Assembly: GCF_900105905.1 (NCBI RefSeq)
Contig: NZ_FNSV01000005.1
Span: 6,510,001-6,574,000 of the forward strand
Direction of reading: 5' to 3'
Source: Rhodococcus koreensis
GTDB lineage: Bacteria; Actinomycetota; Actinomycetes; Mycobacteriales; Mycobacteriaceae
DNA: 64,000 nucleotides
Shown here: in pieces, positions 25,380 through 33,688 of the stretch
Position numbering within the stretch: the stretch's first letter is position 1
Layout: each line of letters starts with the position of its first letter
The notes under the pieces: model-generated
What the model was told of the DNA's origin: nothing
The model's database searches: none
Seen by the model: only the letters and a program-made list of their open reading frames with translations
Made by a program: the position numbers and the translations under genes

Positions 25380-26561
25380 ATGACCCACGAGGTTCTCGAC
25401 AACATCATGGCGATCGCGGACCAGCTCCGTGATCAGGCGCCCGAGGCCGAGCGGATCGGCAGGCTGCCCGACGACACGGCGAAGAAGCTCCGCGAGGCCG
25501 GACCGATCAAGCTGCTTCAGCCCGGCAAGTACGGCGGCCACGAGGCTCACCCGCGCGAGTTCGCGGAGACGGTGATGGCCGCGGCCTCCCTCGATCCGGC
25601 AACGGGATGGGTGTGCGGCATCGTCGGAGTGCACCCCTGGCAGCTGGCATTCGCCGACCCGAAGGTGCAGGACGAGGTGTGGGCGGCCGACAACGACACC
25701 TGGATGGCCTCGCCGTACGCGCCGACCGGGATCGCGACCCCAGTCGACGGCGGCTACCTCTTCAGCGGCCGCTGGCAGTTCTCCTCGGGCACCGATCACT
25801 GCGACTGGATCTTCCTCGGCGCCATGCTCGGCGACAAGGACGGCGCCATGGCGCTGCCGCCGAAGATGCTGCACATGATCCTGCCGCGCAGCGACTACGA
25901 GATCGTCGAGGACTCGTGGAACGTCGTCGGGCTCAAGGGCACCGGGTCCAAGGACATCATCGTCCGGAACGCCTTCGTCCCCGACTACCGGGTGATGGAC
26001 GCCGACGAGGTCATGAACGGCACCGCGGTGCAGAAGTTCGGGCGCACCGAGACGCTGTACAACATGCCGTGGTCGACGATGTTCCCGCTCGGAATCTCCT
26101 CCGCCGTGGTGGGAATCGCCGAGGGCGCCCTGGCCGCCCACCTCGACTACCAGCGCGACCGCGTCGGCGCGCAGGGCACCGCGATCAAGGACGACCCCTA
26201 CGTCCTGTTCGCCGTCGGTGAGGCCGCGGCCGACATCAACGCCGCCCGCCAGGAACTGCTCGCCAACGTCGACAGGATCTGGGACCTCGTCGAGTCGGGC
26301 AAGGAGGTCACGTTCGAGGACCGCGCCGCCGGACGCCGCACTCAGGTGCGGGCCGCGTGGCGGGCGGTCACCGCCGTCGACCAGATCTTCGCCCGCTCCG
26401 GCGGCAACGCGCTGCGCATGGACAAGCCCCTGCAGCGGTACTGGCGGGACGCGCACGCCGGCCTCGCGCACGCGATCCACGTGCCGAGCACCGTGTACCA
26501 CGCATCGGCGCTCAGTTCCCTCGGCCTCGACCCGGCCGACAACCTCAAGTCGATGATCTGA
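25380..26561 (+). CDS. hsaA: HsaA-like flavin-dependent 3-HSA monooxygenase, oxygenase part
   Basis: 393 residues, acyl-CoA-dehydrogenase-like fold used by two-component flavin monooxygenases. Visible: DPATGWVCGIVGVHPWQLAF, GRWQFSSGTDHCDWIFLGAM, DSWNVVGLKGTGSKDI and the C-terminal SGGNALRMDKPLQRYWRDAHAGLAHAI. This matches HsaA, which hydroxylates 3-HSA to the catechol 3,4-DHSA using reduced flavin from HsaB. The hsaB gene is in the same region. Begins 28 bp after kshA with an AGAAGAAGG site. A paralogue acting on a related phenol cannot be excluded. Confidence 0.9.
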   Translation: MTHEVLDNIMAIADQLRDQAPEAERIGRLPDDTAKKLREAGPIKLLQPGKYGGHEAHPREFAETVMAAASLDPATGWVCGIVGVHPWQLAFADPKVQDEVWAADNDTWMASPYAPTGIATPVDGGYLFSGRWQFSSGTDHCDWIFLGAMLGDKDGAMALPPKMLHMILPRSDYEIVEDSWNVVGLKGTGSKDIIVRNAFVPDYRVMDADEVMNGTAVQKFGRTETLYNMPWSTMFPLGISSAVVGIAEGALAAHLDYQRDRVGAQGTAIKDDPYVLFAVGEAAADINAARQELLANVDRIWDLVESGKEVTFEDRAAGRRTQVRAAWRAVTAVDQIFARSGGNALRMDKPLQRYWRDAHAGLAHAIHVPSTVYHASALSSLGLDPADNLKSMI

Positions 26562-26598
26562 CCGCCGTCCGAACACGAAAACACCAGAAGGACAACAC

Positions 26599-27504
26599 AT
26601 GACAGACATCAAGGGCCTGGGCTACGTCAAGATCCAGACCAACGACCTGGAGCGGTGGCGCACGTTCGCGTTCGACGTCCTCGGATTCGCCGAGGGGTCG
26701 GGCCCGGACGAGGATGCCCTGTACCTGCGCATGGACGAGCGCGCTGCCCGCATCGTGATCGTGCCGGGCGAGACGGACGAGGTGGTCACCATCGGGTGGG
26801 AGGTCCGCGATCACGCCGGCCTGGTCCGCGTCCAGGAGGCGGTCGAGGGCGCGGGGATCGCCGTCAAGCCGCTGTCGGTGGAAGAGGCCGACGCGCGCCG
26901 CGTCGAGGAGGTCGTCACGTTCCAGGATCCGACGGGCGCGACGATCGAGATCTTCCACGGCGCCGTCCTCGACCACAGCCCGGTGGTCACCCCGTTCGGC
27001 GCGAAGTTCGTGACGGGGGCGCAGGGCCTCGGCCACGTCGTGCTGCCGGTGATGGATTTCAGCGGGGCGTTCGACTTCTACACCGAGGTGCTCGGCTTCC
27101 TGCCGCGCGGCGCGTTCCGCATCCCGGCGCCGCCGGAGTTCGGTCCGATGCGGGTGCGCTTCATGGGCGTCAACGAGCGGCACCACAGCCTGGCCCTGTG
27201 CCCCGCGCCGCACGGCGGGGCACCGGGTCTGGTGCACATCATGGTGGAGGTCGACACGCTCGACGCCGTCGGGCAGGCTCTCGACCGCGTCGTCAAGGAC
27301 GGGTTCTCCGTCTCCTCGACGCTCGGCCGCCACACCAACGACAAGATGGTGTCGTTCTACGTGCGTGCTCCCGGCGGCTGGGACATCGAGTTCGGCACCG
27401 ACGGCATGAAGGTGGACGAGACGTACTACTCCGCGGAGGAGATCACCGCCGACAGCTACTGGGGCCACGACTGGTCGGGAAGCGAGCCGCTGGCGGCCAT
27501 GTAA
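26599..27504 (+). CDS. hsaC: HsaC-like extradiol dioxygenase
   Basis: 301 residues, two-domain type I extradiol dioxygenase. Iron ligands are visible as His146 (GLGHVVLP), His213 (LVHIMVEV) and Glu264 (WDIEFGTDG), with catalytic His196 and Tyr254 (SFYVRAPGG) around them. It would cleave ring A of 3,4-DHSA to 4,9-DSHA. Normal length for BphC/HsaC. Separated from hsaA by 37 bp with an AGAAGGA ribosome site. The matching hydrolase HsaD is not next to it, unlike in the main cholesterol cluster. Confidence 0.9.
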   Translation: MTDIKGLGYVKIQTNDLERWRTFAFDVLGFAEGSGPDEDALYLRMDERAARIVIVPGETDEVVTIGWEVRDHAGLVRVQEAVEGAGIAVKPLSVEEADARRVEEVVTFQDPTGATIEIFHGAVLDHSPVVTPFGAKFVTGAQGLGHVVLPVMDFSGAFDFYTEVLGFLPRGAFRIPAPPEFGPMRVRFMGVNERHHSLALCPAPHGGAPGLVHIMVEVDTLDAVGQALDRVVKDGFSVSSTLGRHTNDKMVSFYVRAPGGWDIEFGTDGMKVDETYYSAEEITADSYWGHDWSGSEPLAAM

Positions 27505-27589
27505 ACGGGGTGTCCGGGCCCGGTGTGCGTATCCACTCGATGCGTGCACCGGGCCTTTGGGCTGTTCGGGGTCGTTCAGCCAGCCGCTA

Positions 27590-27618
27590 TTGCAAATAGG
27601 TATATGCCTATTTATAGT
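27590..27618 (+). promoter_or_regulatory. Promoter with embedded operator for the IclR gene
   Basis: A near-consensus promoter: -35 TTGCAA at 27590-27595, 17-bp spacer, -10 TATAGT at 27613-27618. The spacer is almost filled by an inverted repeat AAATAGG-TATATG-CCTATTT (27594-27613), AT-rich in a GC-rich background. A protein bound there would block polymerase, so negative autoregulation of the downstream IclR gene is predicted. Confidence 0.65.
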
Positions 27619-27678
27619 AAGTGTCGCCAGTCACACAGCGCGGCGCCGCACCGAGCAGCGCCGTTACGGAGGTCCCCC

Positions 27679-28470
27679 ATGACGACGACACTCAGCCCCA
27701 CACCCACCGCCGGCCTCGATCGCGCCGCCCTTCTCCTCGACGCCTTCGACGGCCCGGGCAGGCTCACGCTCGCGCAGATCGTGCGCCGCACGGGGCTCCC
27801 GCGATCCTCCGCGCACCGGATGCTCGAACGACTCGTCCAGCTGCGATGGCTCCGCCGGGAGGGCCGGGACTACGAACTCGGCATGCGGCTGTTCGAACTC
27901 GGGTCGCTGGCCGTGCACCAGGACCGTCTGCACCGGGCCGCGCTGCCGTTCCTGCACGAACTGCACCGGCTCACCGGGCACGCCGTGCACCTCGCGGTGC
28001 TCGAGGGAATCGACGTCGTCTACCTGGAGAAGATCGCCGGACGGTTCGGCGTCGGGCTGCCGTCCCGCGTCGGCGGCCGCCAGCCCGCGCACTGCACGAG
28101 CGTCGGCAAGGTGCTGCTGGCCCATTCGCCCGAGTCGGTGGTCGACCGTGTCGTCGAGGCCGGTCTGCCCCGCAGCACACGATTCAGCATCGACTCACCT
28201 GCCGCGTTCCGCGCCGAGTTGCAGAAGACCCGCGAACGCGGGGCGGCCTACGACCGGGAAGAGGATCTCGTGGGCGTCAGCTGCGTCGCCGTGCCGGTGG
28301 GCACCGAGGACAACGTGGTGGCGGCCATCTCCGTGTGCGGTCCGAGCAGTCAGATCAAGCTCGATCACCGTCTGACCGCACCGATTCGCATGTCCGCCAA
28401 GGGCGCCTGGCGCAACTACATGTCGACCGCGACACCGGGCGCCGGACGCGCCGACCGATACTCCGCCTGA
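27679..28470 (+). CDS. IclR-family regulator of the steroid cluster
   Basis: 263 residues. N-terminal winged helix-turn-helix (RLTLAQIVRRTGLPRSSAHRMLERL, residues about 30-55), then an IclR effector domain with LHRLTGHAVHLAVLEGIDVVYLEKI and HCTSVGKVLLAH. The ATG at 27679 follows CGGAGG. The in-frame upstream ATG region overlaps the promoter and is rejected. Located between hsaC and a hydrolase gene in the same direction, with its own promoter. Candidate effector: a steroid ring intermediate. It may bind the AAATAGG repeat at its own promoter. Confidence 0.88.
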   Translation: MTTTLSPTPTAGLDRAALLLDAFDGPGRLTLAQIVRRTGLPRSSAHRMLERLVQLRWLRREGRDYELGMRLFELGSLAVHQDRLHRAALPFLHELHRLTGHAVHLAVLEGIDVVYLEKIAGRFGVGLPSRVGGRQPAHCTSVGKVLLAHSPESVVDRVVEAGLPRSTRFSIDSPAAFRAELQKTRERGAAYDREEDLVGVSCVAVPVGTEDNVVAAISVCGPSSQIKLDHRLTAPIRMSAKGAWRNYMSTATPGAGRADRYSA

Positions 28471-28490
28471 GGCGGGACGAAGGAGCACGA

Positions 28491-29444
28491 ATGCCGCTCG
28501 ACGAGCAGGCCGAGACCATCCTGCGGGGACTGAACGAGAACTTTCCCCGGGTGGAAACCATGACGGGCGCCCAGGCGCGGGCGGAGACGAAGGCGGGACG
28601 TAAGGCCGTCGCCGACCCCGAACCGGTCGGTGAGGTGCGCGACCGGGAGATCCCCGGCGGTGCCGGATCGATTGCGGTACGGATCTATTCGCCCGCGGGG
28701 AACTCCGCGGGACCCCTTCCTGTCGTCGTCTTCTTCCACGGCGGCGGGTTCGTGATCTGCGACCTCGACAGTCACGACGGCTTCTGCCGCGCCATGTGCA
28801 ACGGGATCGGCGCCGTCGTCGTCTCCGTCGACTACCGCCTGGCCCCGGAATCGCAATGGCCCGCCGCGGCGGACGACGCCTACGCTGCGACGCGCTGGGT
28901 CGCGCAGCACGCCCACGAGTTCGGCGCCGATCCGGACCGTCTGCTCGTCGCCGGCGACAGCAGCGGCGGCAACCTCGCGGCCGTCGCCGCGCTGATGGCC
29001 CGAGACCGGCAGGGCCCTGCCGTCGCCGGACAGCTCCTGATCTACCCCGTCATCGAACCGGCCTTCGACACCGAGTCCTACGACGAGTTCGCGGAGGATC
29101 ACTTCCTCACCCGCGCTGCGATGCAATGGTATTGGGATCAGTACCTGCCGACGCACCGCGAGGCCGTACCCGCCTACGCCGCCCCGGTCCGGGCCGAGGA
29201 CCTCGGCGGGCTCCCACCCGCAATCGTGATCACCGCCGAACGCGATCCGCTGCGGTACGAGGGGGAGAAGTACGCCGCGGCGCTCGCCGACGCCGGTGTT
29301 CCGGTACAGCTCGAGCGGGTCCGGGGAATGTTCCACGGATTCCTGACGATCGACGCGATGACCGCGGCGCAGACCGAACGCCGGGCGCTGTGGCCCCGGC
29401 TCCGGAATCTGGTGGCCGAACGCGTGCGCACCCCGTCCGACTAG
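28491..29444 (+). CDS. Alpha/beta hydrolase, hormone-sensitive lipase family
   Basis: 317 residues. HSL-family marks: FFHGGGFVICDLDSHD (oxyanion HGGG), VDYRLAPE, nucleophile GDSSGGN, ERDPLRYEG (acid) and GMFHGFLT (His). These are esterases for hydrophobic acyl esters. It is not a HsaD-type C-C hydrolase, whose nucleophile motif and lid differ, so it does not obviously complete ring A cleavage; a steroid ester or lactone ester is a reasonable guess. AAGGAG lies seven bases before the ATG. It ends in a CTAG stop overlap with the convergent PadR gene. Confidence 0.88.
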   Translation: MPLDEQAETILRGLNENFPRVETMTGAQARAETKAGRKAVADPEPVGEVRDREIPGGAGSIAVRIYSPAGNSAGPLPVVVFFHGGGFVICDLDSHDGFCRAMCNGIGAVVVSVDYRLAPESQWPAAADDAYAATRWVAQHAHEFGADPDRLLVAGDSSGGNLAAVAALMARDRQGPAVAGQLLIYPVIEPAFDTESYDEFAEDHFLTRAAMQWYWDQYLPTHREAVPAYAAPVRAEDLGGLPPAIVITAERDPLRYEGEKYAAALADAGVPVQLERVRGMFHGFLTIDAMTAAQTERRALWPRLRNLVAERVRTPSD

Positions 29445-30178
29445 TTCTCCGTCTCGGCCTCGTCGCCGGAGTCCCGCGCCGCCTTCATGGCGGCCTGGTA
29501 CTCCTGCTGCGCCTCGCGGGAGCGCCGGATCGACGGTGATGCGGTGGGTTTCGGCACACCGGGATGTTCCGGCGTCCCTTCTCCGTGCATCCGCTCGACG
29601 GCCTCGTCGATGTCGGCGAGCATCTGCTTCGCGAGTTCGCTCTCGGCGGCGTAGTAGCGCTCGGACCACTTGTTGACCATGTGTGCGAATGCCCACGTGG
29701 GTTCGACATCGGAATCGCGGGCGTCGAGTGCGGCCTGCCTGCTCATCCCCTCCACATACGAGATGTGCTCCTTCAGGGCATCTTTGAGCTGCTCCGGCTC
29801 GGTGAGATGGCCGAGCCACATGCGCAGCATCACGCCGTGCTTGAGGACGGGCGGATCGATCGGCGCCTCCCGCGCCCAGCTGCGCATGACGGCCATGCCC
29901 GCGTCCGTGATCTTGTACAGGCGCTTGGGTTTCACCCGCGCCTCGTCGTCCACGACTGTCCGCGACGTCACGTATCCCACGTCTTCCAGCTTCTTCAGCT
30001 CCGAGTACACCTGACTGAACGACGGGCTCCAGTAGAAGAAGCGAACGCTGTACGAGGCCCACTTCTTGAGGTCGTAGCCGGACAGTTCCTCGCCGAACGA
30101 CAGGATGCCGAGCACCGGCCAGCTCGTGGATCGGAGGCCGGCGAACCCGGAGCTCTGGGTGGGGTCGGACGAAGGCAT
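29441..30178 (-). CDS. PadR-family regulator
   Basis: 245 residues. N-terminal winged helix: WPVLGILSFGEELSGYDLKKW, FSQVYSELKKLEDVGYVTSRTV, KPKRLYKITDAGMAVM, the PadR core. A helical C-terminal part (Vir-like, residues 100-190) mediates dimerisation, followed by a charged tail. PadR proteins repress detoxification or aromatic genes and are released by small phenols. It is the only minus-strand gene inside the steroid block and is divergent from hsaB, so it probably controls hsaB and/or kstD. Confidence 0.88.
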   Translation of the reverse strand: MPSSDPTQSSGFAGLRSTSWPVLGILSFGEELSGYDLKKWASYSVRFFYWSPSFSQVYSELKKLEDVGYVTSRTVVDDEARVKPKRLYKITDAGMAVMRSWAREAPIDPPVLKHGVMLRMWLGHLTEPEQLKDALKEHISYVEGMSRQAALDARDSDVEPTWAFAHMVNKWSERYYAAESELAKQMLADIDEAVERMHGEGTPEHPGVPKPTASPSIRRSREAQQEYQAAMKAARDSGDEAETEN

Positions 30179-30307
30179 TTCCCGAGCCTATCAACCGTGC
30201 GCCGCCGGTCGGACACGTGAAACCCTGCCGCTGGGCGGGACGGGGCATTTCCCGCCTGCAGGAGCCGCGGCCAGGCTGAACGCAACCCGTCGATCCGAGG
30301 AGACACG

Positions 30308-30826
30308 ATGACCCGAACCGAAGAACCCGTGCCGCCGGTGGCACGTCGCATCGACCCTGCCGACCTCAAGTCGGTGCTCGGGCACTTCTGCACCGGCGTC
30401 ACGGTGATCACCGCACACGACGGCGAGAATCCGCACGGCTTCACATGCCAGTCGTTCGTGTCGCTGTCGCTGGACCCGCCGTACGTGTCGTTCAGCCCCG
30501 CACGGACGTCGACCAGCTGGCCGCGGCTGCGGGCGAGCGAACACGTCTGCGTCAACGTCCTCGCTCACGATCAGCGGGACGTCTGCGGCACGTTCGCGAC
30601 CAGCGGCGCCGACAAGTTCGCCGGAGTCGGGTGGTCGCACGCCGGCAACGGCGCCCCGGCGCTGGACGGAGTGCTGGCCCGGGTGCAGGCTACCGTCGAA
30701 TTCGAGCACGACGCCGGAGACCACACGATCGTCGTCGCACGCGTGACCGGACTGGACGTGCTCAGGGATGTGCCGCCGCTCCTGGTGTACCGCGGCGGGC
30801 TCGGCATCTTCACCGCCGCCACCTAG
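30308..30826 (+). CDS. hsaB: HsaB-like flavin reductase
   Basis: 172 residues, flavin reductase (FMN-binding split barrel) that supplies reduced flavin to the HsaA oxygenase. Signatures: LGHFCTGVTVITAHD, GFTCQSFVSLSLDPPYVSFSPA and CVNVLAHDQRDVCGTFA. GAGGAG precedes the ATG. Placement 2.8 kb from hsaA rather than adjacent is unusual but inside the same block. Some relatives serve other two-component monooxygenases, so the pairing is inferred from context. Confidence 0.88.
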   Translation: MTRTEEPVPPVARRIDPADLKSVLGHFCTGVTVITAHDGENPHGFTCQSFVSLSLDPPYVSFSPARTSTSWPRLRASEHVCVNVLAHDQRDVCGTFATSGADKFAGVGWSHAGNGAPALDGVLARVQATVEFEHDAGDHTIVVARVTGLDVLRDVPPLLVYRGGLGIFTAAT

Positions 30827-30897
30827 CTCTGTCTCCCGCGCGGCGGCGGTGCCGCTGTCTCCCGCTCCGCGGGAAGGGCTGTGGGAAAAAGCAATTG

Positions 30898-30912
30898 ACA
30901 CCGGCAGGGTGT
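30898..30912. promoter_or_regulatory. ACACC-N5-GGTGT operator before kstD
   Basis: Inverted repeat ACACC-GGCAG-GGTGT, overlapping a TTGACA hexamer (30895-30900) that could be a -35 element. Distance from its last base to the kstD ATG (30942) is 29 bp, identical to the copy before kshA. Confidence 0.7.
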
Positions 30913-30941
30913 GATCGAGACCACTTCGGAAGGTGTGCACG

Positions 30942-32618
30942 ATGAGCGTAGACGAGCAGAACTGGGACCGGGAGGTCGATCTCCTGGTGATCGGCAGCGG
31001 TGCGGGCGGCATGACCGCCGCACTTGCCGGCGCCGAGCGGGGGCTCGACACCCTCGTCGTCGAAAAGTCCGCGGTGTACGGCGGTTCGACGGCACTGTCC
31101 GGCGGCGCCCTGTGGATCCCCAACTCGCCGATCCTCGTCCGTGAAGGCCGCGCCGACGACCCCGGCGACGTCCGGAAATACCTGGATTCGATCGTCGGCG
31201 ACAGCGTGCCGTCCGAACGCCTCGACGCGTACATCGAGCAGGGGCCGGCCATGATGCAGTTCTTCGAACAGAATTGCCCGCATCTCCGGTTCTCCTGGTG
31301 CGAGGACTATTCCGACTACCACCCGGAGAACGTGGGCGGACGGCCGAAGGGGCGGACGGTCGAACCGCTGCCGTTCGACATGAACCAGCTCGGCGCCGAC
31401 CGCGAGCTGCAGCGCCCGAACTCCCTCGCTATGCCGGGCGGGCTCTACATGACGTCCACCGAGTTCCGGCACCTCAACATGTTCTTCCGCACCTGGGCCG
31501 GACGCCGGACCGCGTTGGGCGTCGGCTGGCGTTCGGTGGTGGCGATGGTGCGGCGCAGGCGGATGGAGACCCTGGGGCAGGCCCTCGTCGGCAGGCTGCG
31601 GCTCAGCCTTCAGGAGGCCGGCGTCCCGCTGTGGCTGAACTCCCCACTGAAGGGGCTGATCACGGACGAGTCCGGGGCCGTCACGGGCGCGGTCGTCGAG
31701 TCCGGGACGCGGGAACTGCGCATCCGCGCCCGCCGCGGCGTCATGATGGCCACCGGCGGATTCGAGCAGAGCGAGGAGATGCGGAAGCGGTACCTCCGGG
31801 AGGGCGGCAAGGACAATTACAGCGCCGGCTCGCCCGACAACACCGGTGACGGAATCGTGGCGGGTGAGCAGGTCGGCGCCGCCGTCGACCTGATGGACGA
31901 CGCCTGGTGGATGCCGTCGTTCCGGCGTCCGGACGGAATCATGCACGTCCTGGTGTCGGAGCGGTCGATCCCGCCGTCGCTGATCGTCGACCAGAACGGC
32001 AAGCGGTTCACCAACGAGGCATCCCCGTACGTGTCGTTCGTCCACGACCAGATCGCAGGCGGTCACGACCCGGTGTGGTTCGTATTCGACTCGAAGGCGA
32101 AGAGCCGCTACCAGTTCGGCGGGGTGATGCCCGGGCAGAAGTTCCCGGCGGAATGGTTCGAGACGGGCCTGATGCTGCGTGCGGAGACCCTCGGGGAACT
32201 GGCGCAACAGATGAGCGTGCCCGCCGACGCGCTGTCCGCCGAGATCACAAGGTTCAACGGGTTCGCCCGGGCAGGTGTCGACGCCGATTTCGGTCGCGGC
32301 GACAGCGCCTACGACCGCTACTACGGCGACCCGCGACTGCCCAACCCGACCCTGGACGAGGTGGACAAGGCCCCGTACTACGCGGTGCGGATGGAGGCCG
32401 GCGACCTCGGTACCAAGGGCGGGCTCGTGTGCAATGAGCACAGCCAGGTGCTGAGCGGCAACGGCGAACCGATCCCCGGGCTGTACGCCACCGGAAACAC
32501 GTCGGCGTCCGTGATGGGCAACGATTACGCGGGCGCCGGCGCGACGATCGGCCCCGCGATGGTGTTCGGCTGGGTCGGGGCACGCCACGCCGCAGCCAGT
32601 GCAGGGGCGGTGAGCTGA
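30942..32618 (+). CDS. kstD: 3-ketosteroid delta-1-dehydrogenase (KstD)
   Basis: 558-residue FAD flavoprotein that introduces the C1-C2 double bond in ring A of 3-ketosteroids. It has the dinucleotide motif VIGSGAGGMTAAL near residue 18, EKSAVYGGSTALSGGALWIPN typical of KstD, and GLYATGNTSASVMGNDYAGAGATIGPAM at the C-terminus, matching the family. Length is standard (510-565). The ATG at 30942 is preferred over one three codons earlier, because of the GGAAGG spacing. With KshA it gives the 9-hydroxy-1,4-diene that spontaneously opens ring B. Confidence 0.92.
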   Translation: MSVDEQNWDREVDLLVIGSGAGGMTAALAGAERGLDTLVVEKSAVYGGSTALSGGALWIPNSPILVREGRADDPGDVRKYLDSIVGDSVPSERLDAYIEQGPAMMQFFEQNCPHLRFSWCEDYSDYHPENVGGRPKGRTVEPLPFDMNQLGADRELQRPNSLAMPGGLYMTSTEFRHLNMFFRTWAGRRTALGVGWRSVVAMVRRRRMETLGQALVGRLRLSLQEAGVPLWLNSPLKGLITDESGAVTGAVVESGTRELRIRARRGVMMATGGFEQSEEMRKRYLREGGKDNYSAGSPDNTGDGIVAGEQVGAAVDLMDDAWWMPSFRRPDGIMHVLVSERSIPPSLIVDQNGKRFTNEASPYVSFVHDQIAGGHDPVWFVFDSKAKSRYQFGGVMPGQKFPAEWFETGLMLRAETLGELAQQMSVPADALSAEITRFNGFARAGVDADFGRGDSAYDRYYGDPRLPNPTLDEVDKAPYYAVRMEAGDLGTKGGLVCNEHSQVLSGNGEPIPGLYATGNTSASVMGNDYAGAGATIGPAMVFGWVGARHAAASAGAVS

Positions 32619-32873
32619 GTGCTTCCCGTCGAATGCCGGCGCTGCGGTAACGCGGTGCTCGTGGAGAAATACAGCGAGGCGCACACGAGCGTGCAGTGGC
32701 TGGGCGACGCCGAGCAGACCTGCCCGGAATTCGCTCTGCGTGCGCAGGAGGGTGAGCACTCGATGTTCGTCCCCACCTGCGGTGCGCTGCGCGGATCGAT
32801 CGACGACGCGGTGGAGGACGGGCGGGTGGGGATCTCCCTGCGCAGCTACCCGACCCCCGGCCGCCTGGACTAG
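32619..32873 (+). CDS. Small Cys-containing protein following kstD
   Basis: 84 residues, starting with GTG directly after the kstD stop. Cys6-x2-Cys9 (ECRRCG) plus Cys35 (QTCPEF) and Cys54 (PTCGAL) could form a four-Cys metal site, a zinc ribbon or a small electron carrier, but no known ferredoxin pattern is present. The zero-base junction means translational coupling with kstD, so it may be a partner of that flavoprotein. Function not recognised. Confidence 0.65.
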   Translation: MLPVECRRCGNAVLVEKYSEAHTSVQWLGDAEQTCPEFALRAQEGEHSMFVPTCGALRGSIDDAVEDGRVGISLRSYPTPGRLD

Positions 32874-32885
32874 AGGGGACAACCG

Positions 32886-33686
32886 ATGTCACGGATGGCA
32901 GGCAAGGTCGCCTTCATCACCGGTGCCGGAAACGGCATGGGACGCAGTCACGCGGTCCGGCTCGCGGAGGAGGGCGCCGACGTGATCGCCGTCGACCTTC
33001 CGTCGGCCGCAGCCGATCTCGACGAAACCCGAAGGCTGGTCGTCGAACTCGGACGCCGAGCGGTCGTCGCCCACGCCGATGTGCGGGACCCGGCGGCGCT
33101 GCGGGCGGCCGTCGACGCCGGAGTCGCGGAGCTGGGACCCCTCGACGTCGTCGTCGCGAACGCGGGTGTCTGCGACAACCCCGGCCCGGCCTGGACGATC
33201 GACGACGAGATCTGGCACCGATCGCTCGACGTCAACCTCACCGGCGTCTGGAACACGGCGACCGCCGCGGTCCCGGCGATGCGCGACGGCGGCGGTTCCG
33301 TCGTGATCGTCAGTTCGACCGCAGGCATCAAGGCGGTGGCCGGGGCGGCCCACTATTCGGCGTCCAAGACCGCGGTGGTCGGGTTGGCCCGGACCCTCGC
33401 CACCGAACTCGGACCGCAGTTCATCCGGGTCAACGTGCTGCACCCCGGTGCCGTCGGCACCCGCATGACCCTGAACCCCGAGACGATGGCACGGCTGCGG
33501 CCGGACCTCGAGAACCCGTCCCGGGAGGACGTCGTCCCCGTCCTCGCGGCCAACCACATGCTGCCCGTTCCGTGGCTGGACTCGCGGGACGTCAGCAATG
33601 CGCTGCTGTTCCTGGCCTCGGACGAATCGCGATACATCACCGGCACACAACTCGTGGTCGACGCCGGACTGACCCAGAAGGTGTAG
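32886..33686 (+). CDS. SDR, mycofactocin-coupled type
   Basis: 266-residue short-chain dehydrogenase. Cofactor motif TGAGNGMG near residue 12, NAG motif, catalytic Ser in VSSTAG and YSASK (Tyr-x3-Lys). The insert before the C-terminus (LAANHMLPVPWLDSRDVSNALLFLASDESRYITGTQL) matches the mycofactocin-coupled SDR subfamily, which carries non-exchangeable NAD. Probably oxidises a hydroxyl on a steroid or terpenoid. AGGGGAC upstream of the ATG. In operon with kstD upstream and a second SDR 2 bp downstream. Confidence 0.85.
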   Translation: MSRMAGKVAFITGAGNGMGRSHAVRLAEEGADVIAVDLPSAAADLDETRRLVVELGRRAVVAHADVRDPAALRAAVDAGVAELGPLDVVVANAGVCDNPGPAWTIDDEIWHRSLDVNLTGVWNTATAAVPAMRDGGGSVVIVSSTAGIKAVAGAAHYSASKTAVVGLARTLATELGPQFIRVNVLHPGAVGTRMTLNPETMARLRPDLENPSREDVVPVLAANHMLPVPWLDSRDVSNALLFLASDESRYITGTQLVVDAGLTQKV

Positions 33687-33688
33687 AG

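Noticed and set aside
28491-29444. HsaD identity for the hydrolase in the steroid cluster
   Set aside because: HGGGF plus GDSSGG place it in the hormone-sensitive lipase family, not in the meta-cleavage hydrolase family.
30831-30890. Terminator between hsaB and kstD (CCGCTCCGCGG and repeated GTCTCCCGC)
   Set aside because: Stems are short and imperfect compared with the clear hairpins elsewhere in the window.
32254-32892. Minus-strand Arg/Pro/Ser-rich frame under kstD
   Set aside because: High-GC antisense artefact; no motif and opposite to a well-supported enzyme gene.
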